A stretch of 64,000 bases of DNA. It comes from Lindgomyces ingoldianus. Lineage: Eukaryota; Ascomycota; Dothideomycetes; Pleosporales; Lindgomycetaceae. Within the stretch, counting starts at the first letter, position 1. Every line of letters begins with the position of its first letter. The notes under the pieces are model-generated. The model searched no databases and had not been told where the DNA came from. It saw only the letters and a program-made list of their open reading frames with translations. Below are positions 48,846-59,299 of this stretch, piece after piece. The translations under genes and the position numbers were made by a program. Where the stretch lies: assembly GCF_010093535.1 (NCBI RefSeq), contig NW_022985163.1:1884453-1948452 (forward strand). Reading direction: 5' to 3'.

Positions 48846-50583
48846 GTTAGCAATTTAAAAGTACACTTTACACTAGTAAGTAAAAAAAAAATAGCTTTAT
48901 ATTTAATAAACATAAAGTCATGTTCTTAGTAGAGTGTTATAAGTACTCTATTTTTTTTTAGCATGCTTATATGTAGTGTATAGTTAAGTTTTAACTACTA
49001 TAGTCCTTTTTCTTTTAAATAAGCTTTTAAAATAATATTAATGTAAAATCTTTTTACTATAACTACTTTTTATAGTGTAAGATTTTTTATGCGCTTTTTT
49101 TATGCTTTATTTAACACCTTTTTAAGCTTTCTAGTTTTTATTCTCTAGATTAAAAATAACTAGGTGCTAGCTTTTACTATATGTAAACCTTAAGCTTTTT
49201 TAAATAACTTAGGTATAAGTAGCTTTATACTATTTACTAAGTGCGTAGCACTTTTATTATCTAGAATTATGCTTATAAAGAGTAAGTAAGTGTTAAAATC
49301 TATAGTTATGTGCATTTTTAGTTTTACTAAAAGCGCTAGGTTAATAAGTGTAGTAATAATGCTTCTTAAAAATGCTAGCTTATTTAATCCTTTAATAGCT
49401 TTTAAAGTAGAGGAGGCTCTATCTAGAATTATATAGCCTTTTTTAAGTAGTACAGCTTTTACTTTCTTATGCTGCGCTTACTTAAGCCTTTTAAGGATCT
49501 TCTAGTGTGCAGTTTTACTAAGCTTCTTTAGCTTTTTAGTAACTACTAATATAAAGTCTCTACAGTCTGCTGCTTTTTATAGATAAAGAGATTACTCTAG
49601 AGCTCTACATAGGCACAGGTAGCCTAATTAGGCTAAAATAGATTAGGCTAAATTATTATCTAATTATCTGCTAAGTGTTGTAAATATGCCTATGCCTTAG
49701 TTACTTACGCGTAGGGAGTGCTTTTAAAGCATTATTAAAAAAATTTTGCTAATTTTCTAGATTATTAAAGGTTTTTTACTAAGTGCGCTAGCTTCTATAA
49801 CCCTCTAGTGCATAAAGCGCGCCTAGTCTAGTGTAAGCTTTAGAGCTAGGGCGTCTAGGAAGTCCTATGCAGCTAGCTAGCCTTCTATATTAAGAATCTT
49901 GTAGGTCCTTGCCTTAGTGTATAAGAAGTGCTACTACTAGTACTAAGCTTTTAGAGTTATAGTGCTATACTTTGCTTTAGTAAGGTAAGCTTTATACTCT
50001 ACTTATATAAGATTCTTTATGCTTATGTCTATTAGTGCTAGCTTTTGTTTTAAGGCTTATATAAGTGCTTATAAGGTAAATTAGTTCTCTAATATAAGCT
50101 GCATTATTATAAGTTTTAGGAGCTTTAGTGCAATAGTTGCATTAACCTAGTTCTAGATTGTCTAAAAACGTGTTACGCAGGAAGCCTAGTTGCTTAATTA
50201 AGCTTAGTACTTAGTAATATTAGTCTAGTACTGTACGTTAGCCTTTTTTAGAGGGTTTTTAGCAGTAATTACTCTAAGTGTAGGCATCTTTAAAGCGCTG
50301 TCTATAGGATTTAGAGTGTCTAGTCTATCTAGATTAATTATGTCCTATAGGTTTTTGCTAAGAGCATAGAACTAGAGCTAGATAAACTAGAGAGGCTAGC
50401 TTATGTAGTCCTTAAGCTAGTACACTTCTGTTAAGAGAGAAGCATCTTAATTAGCTATAACATAAGCTTTAAAGGTAATAAGAATAAGTAAAGATAAGAA
50501 ATAAAGCTTCTAAATAGCTTTTACTAGCGCTATAGTTATATAAAAAGAATTATCCTAAGTTCTTAAAGCGCTAGGCCTATAAC
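48846..50583 (-). pseudogene. element C 5' internal region (Gag side)
   Basis: This is the continuation of element C beyond A3 up to its 5' LTR. It reads on the minus strand by position and orientation. The sequence is too mutated for confident domain calls; a Gag-like region is expected here. The primer-binding region next to the LTR is GTTATAGGCC on the minus strand. Confidence 0.6.
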
Positions 50584-50780
50584 TATAAAGGATAAAATAG
50601 CCTAGCAGTAGCTGTTTAGAAGATTAGATAAAGTAACTCTGCTATCTAAGAGAGCTAAGGGCTCTCCTTATATACACTAAGCTTTAGAACATAATATCTC
50701 TAGATCCTGAGCTGCGTCCCAGGCTCTGAGCCCCAGTCCCAGGCTCTGAGCCCCAGCCAAGGCTCTTAGTATACGCGACA
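50584..50780 (-). repeat. element C 5' LTR, 197 bp
   Basis: On the plus strand it runs TATAAAGGATAAAATAGCC (mutated from TGTGGAGG...) to GTATACGCGACA, followed by the CTAGT duplication. The right (outer) side is intact (GAGCTGCGTCCCAGGC), the left (inner) side mutated. Confidence 0.88.
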
Positions 50781-51029
50781 CTAGTGTTAGCGTAAAAAGA
50801 GATTATAGAGCTTTAAGTAGTAAATAAGGCTGCTATGTAACATAAATTGCATAAAAAAAAGTAGATTTAGGTAAAAAAGACTTTAATAGTTAAGAATAAA
50901 GCTTATCTAACTACTCTAAAGAAGTTTAGAGCGCATAGTAATAGGAAGAAGCTAAAGACGCAAGTGCGCGCTAAAAAAGGTAAGCTAAGTTAAAGGTAAT
51001 ATAAGCAGAGCAATTAGACTAGGCATAAC

Positions 51030-51323
51030 TTATGTATATGTAAAAATGTAGTAGAAGTAGACTCTAAATAATATCTTATGTGTTATTGCTTTATATAGGG
51101 CTAAAGTGGGCTGTTTTGCGCTAGAATAGGGTGGTTTTAGTGGGGGCTTGGCAAAAGTGGCCGGCCAACCTGTATGGCCGGCTAACCTGTTAGGTACGTT
51201 ACACTTTTTAAAGCTTGGATTTATTCTAATCTTATTAAAAGCTATATAAATATTAAACTTAGTAAAGATTACTACTTTAGTAGGTCTTAATAAAAGTTTA
51301 TTTATACACAGTATTAGATACAC
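51030..51323 (-). pseudogene. chimeric open frame: G4b RT fused to P3 end
   Basis: A 97-codon open stretch on the minus strand. Its first third (LCINKLLLRPTKVVIFTKFN) is G4b RT. It then crosses the P3 insertion point near 51200 and reads through the transposon TIR and 3' end. It is an accident of insertion, with no sign that it is expressed. Confidence 0.75.
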
Positions 51324-52729
51324 ATTCTTATAAGTAAGAGTGTTAAGTTTGTAGTAATTAATATAGATATATAAGTTGCTATTTAGTTTCTATATATAAA
51401 GAATAAAAGATGTAAAAGAGCTCTAACTCTGCTTAATAAAGCTATATTTTAGATTATTTATAATATATTTCTTTGTTACCTCTAGCTCCTTAAGGTTCTG
51501 TTTGTATAACAGACTATAACTGTTAGAGAGAGGCTCTATAAGAACAATCTTGTAGTTATATAGACAATGTACTAGTAGCTAGTAAGCTGCAGTGTAGCTA
51601 AATACATCTTAGTACTAATAGTATTTAGAGAGTAATTAGATATTTACTAATGCTTTAGTTTTATATTTAGTGTTTAACTATAAAGCTTATTTATCTTTAA
51701 TTAATTACTTAATTTTATAAATAAAAGTTAAAAAGAACTTATTCTTTTTTTTATATTAAAATAAAAAGCATTTACTAAAATTATAGTAATAGTAGCTAAA
51801 TAAACTTTCTTTAGACCTATTTTAGACTTTTTAATAGCTAAGTAAAAGAATAATTTAAGTGTCTTTAGGCTATATATAATAAAAGATCTATATAATTTTA
51901 GTAGCCTTAGTAAACCCCTAATGTAGTAGATTATTAGGCTATATAACTGCTAAAATTAGTTCTTTTTTTATAGTGTGTTATGTTATTTAATATCTAGCTC
52001 TACTTCTTTATTACGCGCAGGCTAGGTTAATTGCATAAGCAAGGGCAGCGCAGGTTTATAAGTAGAAGGATATTTACTAGGCTATATAATCTAATTCCTC
52101 TTTATATCTAGCTAAAGTTTAAAGCAACATAACTATTTAATGCTAATAATGCAATCTTAGAAGCTAAGGTTTATAATAATAAAAGAGTAGTTTTAGATGC
52201 TTTTACTATTAATTTATATATATAGGTAAATATACTAGTAAATAAGAACTTAGATCTAATCTTAAAAGCCCTTAACTATAACTTTAAATAGTAAGCATTA
52301 AATAAAAACATAAAAGCATTAAAATAATAACTTAGTAGTTATTAAGTTAATAAATAAAAAACTATAAGTGCTAGTATTAACTAAAAAATTTAAACAGACT
52401 CTAATGCTTTTTAAATATAAAATAGTAGAAACTTAGAAGTGTTTTCCTTTAAATAAGTCTAATAAATTAATGTTTAATAAATTATACTTACTTAAGCTTA
52501 AAATAAAAAGTTTTTTAAGTGTTTTTATTTCTTATTTAAAATACATTTAAATTAAAATTATTTATATTTATAAACTTCTTTTTAAATTCTTACTATTCTA
52601 CTTTTATTTCTTATACTTTAGAAATAAGGTAGTTGCTAGTAAAATGTTCTAGTTTACTATAATTATAATAGTTACTAAAGTTGTCTGTCTTTTAGAGGCA
52701 GGTGTCTAGCTAGATTGTCTGTAGGTAAC
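51200..52729 (-). pseudogene. G4b zinc knuckle, protease and RT fragment
   Basis: The reverse complement follows G4a from about 31000 to 32540. The RT part near 51210-51500 is readable and the zinc-knuckle/protease part near 52600 is degraded. It is cut on the right by G2 (target duplication GTAAC at 52725-52729 and 57828-57832). Confidence 0.84.
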
Positions 52730-53335
52730 TGTTACGGCCAACGAACCGACTGTAATCTCCCTACCAGCTGTTCCTTACAGCCTGAGCGATCACAGATGGA
52801 AGGCGCTTAACCCCGTGTTAAGCGAATCACGTGACAAGACGGATGAGGAATGGCTCCAGCTTTTAGACAAAAGCCTAGCGGAATGTGTCATCTAATAAGA
52901 CCACGAGCCTTGCAGGTCTGCAGGTTATGTAGGCTATGCAGGCAACAAGCATGCAAACATGCATAGCATGCACTGCATGCAAACCCTATGTATATAGTTT
53001 TGATCACAACTATAGTTAGAGGGTTGTGATTACTATTTAGTCTTTACCTACTTAATAGACTAAGAGGCATTAATCCTTTCTAAAGAGGACAATTGCTGCC
53101 TTGTATATCTTGCACTATATATACCTTCTTTTCTATCCTTTTAGATCAGGTTTACTAGCTCCCTATACAGCCGCTGGGCTAAACCACAACCTGCCTTCCT
53201 AGAACCCGCCTTGCCTACACTCTGCTTAACAGACTGTACACCTGATCTAGCTAAGTTCTTCCCCTTTCTTGCTAACAACACTATAGGCTGTAGTGCTCCT
53301 AAAAATACTATTTTATTAGAGCAAGGATTGTAACA
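52730..53335 (+). repeat. G2 5' LTR, 606 bp
   Basis: It runs from TGTTACGGCCAACG to GCAAGGATTGTAACA. The first roughly 180 bases are intact (CpG and TCA present), the middle mutated. Before the TATA-like GTATATAGT (about 52990) lies a cluster of GCATGC and TGCAGG words (52910-52985). Confidence 0.92.
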
Positions 53336-53359
53336 GTAATCACCGCCACCTATAAAGTA

Positions 53360-53640
53360 TGGCTACTACCACCTTAGATATCAGCATGACAGGTGCCTCA
53401 GCCGCTAGCACCAGCCAGATCCCCACAGTAACTAAAGAGGCACAGAACTAGCAGATACTGTATCTCCGCAACAAGCTAGAACAGCTTAAACAACACCTTC
53501 AGCAACAAGCACAACAAGGGCCCTCTAACATCCACTAATTACAGGCCCTTTAGCTAGAGGTGGCTAATCTTAGAAACACAACCCTAGGAAGAAACAAAAC
53601 TACAGAAGTTCCCCTGCTAGAAACCTAAAGCACGCGCTGT
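53360..53640 (+). pseudogene. G2 Gag N-terminal remnant
   Basis: From ATG at 53360 the frame reads MATTTLDISMTGAS, then a Gln-rich helical stretch LYLRNKLEQLKQHLQQQAQQ. Only a few CAG-to-TAG stops occur. The first roughly 300 bp are much less mutated than Pol. The frame runs into Pol (EELEEVSFKEFKK) near 53645, the deletion junction. The N-terminal Gag of this family is thus readable here, while in G1 it is destroyed. Confidence 0.7.
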
Positions 53641-53644
53641 TCGC

Positions 53645-56490
53645 ATAATAAAGGAAGAACTAGAGGAAGTCTCCTTTAAAGAATTTAAGAAAGAAAGAGA
53701 CTTAGATTAGGTAGAAATCTACTAAATAGCAGAAGAACCTAAGAAAGACCTACCTAAGAAATACTAAGGCTACAAGAATATGTTTATAACCCCTAAAAAC
53801 CTAGGAGAGTTACCTCTACATTAGCCCCAGGACCACGCAATTAACCTTAAACCTAACCCTTAGCTAAAGACACATAAACTACGCCCTCTTACAGCAGCTT
53901 AGAAAGAAGCGCTACAGGAATACGTAGACTGCATGCTAGCAAGAGGCTATATCTAAGAAAGCAAAAGCTCTATAGCATTAGCAGTAGTCTTTGCAAAAAA
54001 TAAAAATAAAAAAGTAAGAGTCTATTAAGACTACTAAACTCTAAATAAAAACACTATAAAAAACTAATTCTTTCTTCTTATTATTTAAAACATTATAAAC
54101 TAATTAAAAAGAACTACACACTTTATAAAATTTAACGTCTAAGACAGATTTAATAAAATAAAGATAAAAGAAAGACATAAATAAATAATAGCCTTTAAAA
54201 CCTTATAAGCACTCTATAAGCTTCTAGTTATGCTATTTAGGCTTATAAATGCTCTTACAACTTTCTAAAGAGTAATTAACACTGCGCTTAACCTATACCT
54301 AGACATCTTTATCTTAGTTCACCTAGACAACATTCTTATCTACACAAAAGAAGATAAGCTAGACTACGTAGCTAAAGTATAATTAGTACTAGATAAACTC
54401 TAAGAATACAGACTCTACCTACAGCTAAAAAAATGCAAATTTAATGTATAAAAAACTAACTACCTTAGATTTATTATTAACAAAAAAAATAAAAATAGAC
54501 TCTACTAAAGTAAGTAAAGTACTTAAATAGCTAACACTAAAAACTATTATAAAAATTAAAGAATTTCTAGAAGGTACTAGATATGTATAAAGAATAATTA
54601 AAAACTATTCTAAGATTACGCTACCCCTTATAGATGCTACTTTAAAAGAAAGATCTACGCAGAAATTTATATAAACTATAGAAATAGAAAATGCTTTCTA
54701 GAAATTAAAATAAATTATAATAAGTTATTCTATCTTTTAAATGTATAATTTTACTTTAGAAACTAAAGTGCATACTAATGCCTCCTTTTAAGCAGAAGAA
54801 GCAGCACTCTCTTAAAAATAAGAAAATAGCTAGTAGCACCCTATAGCCTACTATTTAGCAAAGTTTACACTATTAAAACAAAAATACACTATCTCTAATA
54901 AAGAACTAAAAGCTATAGTTAATACATGCAGAAATTAAAAAGTAGAACTTTAAAGCCTTAGCTAATAATTTATAATCTTTACTAACTACATAAACCTTGT
55001 TACTTTCCTTACTACTAAAAAACTCTTGCTAATGCATGTATAATAGGCTATAGAACTAGCACAATTTAACTTTATTATTAAACATGTGGCTAGAAGTAGT
55101 AACTAATAAGTAGACACTCTTAGCTAACACTCTAACTACTTTAAAAAAAATAAAAAGAATTCTAAGAAATTTATAATCTTTAAAGAAACTTTAAAAGGCT
55201 TAGTCTATGAAGAACTAAACTAAAAAAAACTACTATGTTCCCTTATAATAGTTAAATAAGAATAAAAAAACTTAATAAAAGAATATTATAAAGCTTTTAT
55301 GTTTAGACACTTAGAAATTAGATTACTGCAGAAAAGAAATTAAAAATGCTATACTCTAAAAAGTGCCCTAACTAAAGCATCTTTGCACTAAAGTCTTATA
55401 GGAATGCAACACCTGCAATAAAAACAATCTATAGAGACACAAACCCTATAGGCTACTCTAACTAATTACAGCGCTAAGTTAACTATAAAATATAATAACT
55501 ATAGATTTTATTACTAGACTACTACTGTTATAAGAACCTAGCACAGAAAGACTCTATAATATAATTACATAAGTTATTAATAAAACTACTAAGTTTATCT
55601 ATTTATAGCTAATAGAAAAAAGCATTACAGCTAAAGAATTTATATTTAAATTAGAAAAGAATATTTTAGCTACTTATAGCTGCCTTAGAGTGATTATCTC
55701 TAACTATAATAAACTATTTATAAGCAAATACTAGGCAGCAGCAGTTAAATATTTAAGAATTAACTATAAGCTCTTTATAGCCTATTACTTACAAACAGAC
55801 AGACAAACAAAAAGAGTAAACATAAAAGTAAAAAAATACCTACGCAAATATATGTTATATAAATAAGATAATTAGGCAGAATAGCTACTAATAGCATAAC
55901 TTGCAATTAACACTACAGAATCTGCTACTACTAAGGAAACTCTGTATAGAGCTAATTTTAGATATTCCCTACAATATAAACCCTAAGGCACACAGCTAAC
56001 AGACCCTCTAGAAGCTATTAATTAAACTACTAAACTTCTAAAACTACATTGAAAACTAACTAGAGAAGCATAGTTAGCCTAAGATGCTATAAAAAAGGCA
56101 GTAAATTAAAAACGCTAGCTAGCACTAGAAATCTACCCTAAGAACTATATATAACTAAATATAGAAAACCTTAAAACACTAAGACCCTCTAGGAAGCTTA
56201 CTAAAAAACATATAAAACTCTATAAAGTTATACAGACGTGTTCTAGCATTTACAAACTTAAGCTACCTAAAGAAATGCAGATACACCTCTAGTTCTACAT
56301 CTCTAAGCTTAAACTTACGCCTAAGACTATTCTACTAGCAACTACTAAATAAAAAGAAAAAGAAAAAGAATATAAAGTTAAATAAATTTTAAACTACTAA
56401 AAAAACAAGTACCTAATTAAATAAACAAGATAGCTTACTAGTAAAAGCACCTAGGAACTTATTAAGAGCCTGTTAAAGGCTCTTTTAATC
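53645..56490 (+). pseudogene. G2 Pol (RT, RNase H, integrase, chromodomain)
   Basis: It is collinear with G1 Pol from about 11520. RT spans about 53650-54610, including VHLDNILIYTKED near 54320 where G1 has YLDN. RNase H spans 54650-55250 and contains ISNKELKAIVNTCRN. Integrase spans 55260-56200, and a chromodomain remnant (EYKVKxILNY...KYLIKxTR) spans 56360-56480. It is closed by many TAG/TAA codons. Confidence 0.85.
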
Positions 56491-56559
56491 TTTTATAAAT
56501 ACTTAGAATCTCTTTAAGATAGAACTAACCTAGAGAAAGTTCTCTAGACTAGAAAACAT

Positions 56560-57098
56560 TATTACTAGTTAAGACTACAGCAGCATTAGCTAGCTACAAT
56601 GTAGCAGGACTACAACCCTTTAACATAGGCTAAGGAGGAGGAAGACCTGCAGCCTTTGCCTTAAGCACTTTAAGCTTATCTAGGGATAAGAGGTCTTCTT
56701 TTAGATACTTTACCCTTTAATCCTCTAGCACCTTTAACTACTTACACACTTGTTTTTAATAAAAAATAATTAACTAAAATTACTTTAGTAAAATTTTTTT
56801 TTTTACTTTTTTTTTTTTTACGCATCTTATCTTCTTAGATTACTTCTAACTCTGCTAGTAGCTTTACGTGTTCCTGCTCTAGACAGTTCTATGCAGCATT
56901 AAACATAAAAGTGTTACAACAACCCCTCTTCTACACGCACTCCACGCACTTGTCTAATAATAAGGATATTATGTAAAAGGAACTGCTTAAGCAATAAGCA
57001 CTGCAAGGACACATCTTAGTGCAACAAAGAGGATTAAGATAAGCAATAGTACAAAGACAGTAGGCAGCAGTAAAGAAATAAAAAGTCTAATAAGGCAT
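56560..57098 (-). pseudogene. Cys-rich reading frame antisense to G2 3' region
   Basis: From ATG at 57098 on the minus strand it reads AYLNPLCCTKMCPCSAYCL, LLLDKCVECV, RGCCNTFMFNAA, LEQEHVKLLAELEVI, a Lys-rich stretch, then DKLKVLKAKAAGLPPPQP. Stops in the frame are TAG/TAA at positions compatible with original Trp or Gln. It is the better preserved copy of the G1 antisense frame (15393-14800). Paired Cys motifs (CCxxxCxC, CxxC, CC) followed by a predicted coiled coil suggest a small zinc-binding protein. It is a candidate second gene of this gypsy family; there is no evidence of expression. Confidence 0.5.
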
Positions 57099-57222
57099 AG
57101 CTAAAAAAGTTAAACGTCTAAAAAGGCTTTAAAGACAGACACGCACTAGTTAAGAAGAAAAACTAATGCTTACAGTAGGAACACTATAACAGCAGGGACG
57201 CTGACTAGGAGGGAAGCCTGTG

Positions 57223-57827
57223 TGTTACAGCTAACAAACTAACTGTAATCTCCCTACTAGCTGTTCCTTACAGCCTGAGCAATTACAGATAGAAGGCGCT
57301 TAACCCTGTGTTAAGCAAATTATGTAATAAGACAGATAAGAAATAGCTCTAGCTTTTAGATAAAAGCCTAGCAGAATGTGTTATCTAATAGGACCACAAG
57401 CCTTGCAGGTCTGCAGGTTATGCAGGCTATGCAGGCAACAAGCATGCAAACATGCATAGCATGCACTGCATGCAAACCCTATGTATATAGTTTTAATCAC
57501 AACTATAGTTAGAGAGTTGTAATTACTATTTAGTCTTTACCTACTTAATAGACTAAAAGGCATTAATCCTTTCTAAAGAGGACAATTGCTGCCTTGTATA
57601 TCTTGCACTATATATACCTCCTTTTTTATCCTTTTAGATTAGGTTTGCTAGCTCCCTATACAGCCACTAGGCTAAACCACAACCTGCCTTCCTAGAACCC
57701 GCCTTGCCTCACTCTACTCGACGGACTGTACACCCGATCCAGCTAAGTTCTTCCCCTTTCTCGCTAACAACACCATAGGCCGTAGTGCTCCCGAAAATAC
57801 CATTTCATCAGAGCAAGGATTGTAACA
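57223..57827 (+). repeat. G2 3' LTR, 605 bp
   Basis: It runs from TGTTACAGCTAACAAAC to GCAAGGATTGTAACA. The left part is mutated compared with the 5' LTR; the last roughly 120 bases are intact and CpG-bearing (CTCGACGGACTGTACACCCG). Confidence 0.92.
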
Positions 57828-58857
57828 GTAACTAAGGTAGACTAGGGTACTAACAAAGGTGCAGGTTAGGGTGCACTAGAATAGTATACTGCCTTAGATG
57901 TATTACTAGAAACCTTCTAAGACTAATCTATACTAGGTCTAATAGTAAAATGTTAGGTAAGATTAATAGTTTACTTTAAAATAGTAAAAGTATTTTTTTT
58001 TCTATATTATAAGCTATTAAGTAGGCTACTATAGTCTTAAAAGAACTTTTCTAAGTGTGCTTAAAACCTAAGTTTAGTACTTTTAAGCTAAGTAGTATCT
58101 TCTCTTATAAGTAAAAGAACTATTCTGCCTTTAATATAGACTCTTTAACAGCAGCACTAATAAAGTAAGCTTTAAAAGTAAAAAACACTTTTTATTAACT
58201 TATTTTTAAAGTTTAAAACACTTATTACACCTTTATTTTTTATTACTAGTAATAAAGTAAGTTTATAAAAGCTTAATTATTTTTTTTACATTTTTAAACT
58301 AAAAGTAATTTAATTTAGATAGGTATTCTTTTGCAATACTAGCAGTGTGTCTCTGTACTAACGCTATGTGTGCGCGCTTACTTTAATAGTAATCTACATT
58401 AATATTAAGTCTATCTATAATAAAGGCTTACTATTATTTAAAAGTAGGTTTTTTACTATCTATAAAGTTCTTAATCTTAGGCATATATTTAGTAAGGTAG
58501 CTTTAAAAAAGCTTAAAAGTGCCTAAAAAGTCTTTTACTATTAATATAGTAAAAGTAATTTAAGGCATTATTAAAAGTAATTTAGTAGTTAGTAGAGGTT
58601 AATTAAAACTAATAGTTTTTAATTTAGTTAGCTAGTTAATTTATGCCCTTAATTAAGTAATTTAGTTTTTAAAGGCTATATTACTATAGTTTAACTCTAA
58701 ATTTAGGAAGTCTTTAGCTTTAAGTTCTATAAAAAAAGGTTTAGCTATTAAAGTAAGTAGTTATTTAGTTTTAAAAGCAGGCATTTTACCTTAGCTATAG
58801 CTAGAATAAGTTACAGTCTTTATAATAAAATTTAATAGTAGTTAAAAGTTAGGCATT
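57828..58857 (-). pseudogene. G4b Gag fragment
   Basis: The reverse complement matches G4a about 29965-31015 (Gag). It is cut by copia A2 at 58858, so the G4b 5' LTR is not in the window. Confidence 0.82.
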
Positions 58858-59112
58858 TGTTAAATGGACTCTCTGCTAGCTAGCACTTAGTGTTAGCAAA
58901 TGCGTACGAGACAGAGAGGTTTGCACAGTGTAAACATTGCATAGGGGTGTTAGGTAACTAGTGTTAATTACTTCTTTCTTTCTTATCTATTGTACAAAGT
59001 AAAGGGGTTAATATAGTCCTAGACTCTGCGCACAGATCTCTGTGCACAGGGATCTAGGCGCATCTAAGCCACGTGACTATTAACTAGGCGCCTAAATATT
59101 ACTATTTAGACA
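58858..59112 (-). repeat. A2 3' LTR, 255 bp
   Basis: On the minus strand it runs from TGTCTAAATAGTAATA (59112) to GTCCATTTAACA (58858). The 120 bp next to the element end match the A1 LTR; the other half is a different sequence, so A2 belongs to a subfamily with an exchanged U3. The outer edge is intact (TGTTAAATGGACTCTC where A1, inner side, has TAAATAGAC). Purine-rich AAAGGAAAAAAAAAG on the minus strand abuts it. Confidence 0.8.
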
Positions 59113-59299
59113 TTAGCAACTTTTTTTTTCCTTTATACAGGACTTGCCTTGTTTACACATATAGTAGATAGGTTACTGTAAGATTCTTTTGCCTATCTTA
59201 TACAAGCTTAAGTCTGTTAACTAACACTTTAACTCTAACAGTTAGTTAGTTATATAAAATTAGTTTCTTAAAAGTAGAGTTTAGCGCCTTTTTTATATA

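Larger units (their letters stand above)
26961..50780 (-). mobile_element. Ty1/copia element C, host of three insertions
   Basis: LTRs at 26961-27157 (3') and 50584-50780 (5') share an exact target duplication CTAGT (26956-26960 and 50781-50785). The pogo P3 sequence joins across them, giving the AAGCTAGTGTTAG found intact at the P1 left end. Internal segments are 27158-27549, 27891-29373, 36575-39331 and 48846-50583; net length is about 6.75 kb. The element reads on the minus strand: RNase H next to the left LTR, RT at 36600-37700, then integrase and Gag toward the right LTR. Confidence 0.88.
24412..51199 (+). mobile_element. pogo-type transposon P3, split by P4 and copia C
   Basis: P3 survives as segments 24412-24878, 25979-26960 and 50781-51199; without inserts it is 1861 bp, matching the intact P2 and P5. 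TA flanks it (24410-24411 and 51200-51201), and the interrupted G4 sequence reads GTGTACTAC in G4a. The TIRs are family 2 (ACGTACCTAACAGG, then AGGTTGGCCGGCCA-type repeats, then CACTTTTGCCAAG). The transposase reads on the plus strand, with the C-terminal region at 50800-51050. The right TIR is intact and the left one partly mutated. Confidence 0.87.
52730..57827 (+). mobile_element. Ty3/gypsy chromovirus G2 with Gag deletion
   Basis: A 5098 bp element with 606 and 605 bp LTRs and exact GTAAC target duplication, inserted in G4b. It is the same family as G1, but the interval between the 5' LTR and Pol is about 0.3 kb instead of about 2.9 kb, so most of Gag and protease is deleted. Confidence 0.92.
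5701..58857 (-). mobile_element. gypsy chromovirus remnant G4b, the substrate of the nest
   Basis: Five fragments of one minus-strand gypsy element are collinear with the complete copy G4a (29374-36574). Segment 57828-58857 matches G4a about 29965-31015 (Gag). Segment 51200-52729 matches about 31000-32540 (zinc knuckle to RT). Segment 24128-24411 matches about 32540-32820 (RT). Segment 22151-22257 matches about 32820-32935. Segment 5701-6361 matches about 32940-33600 (RNase H). Everything between these segments is inserted later. Both LTRs and the integrase are missing from the window, cut off by A1 on the left and A2 on the right. G4b is more heavily mutated than G4a. Confidence 0.88.
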
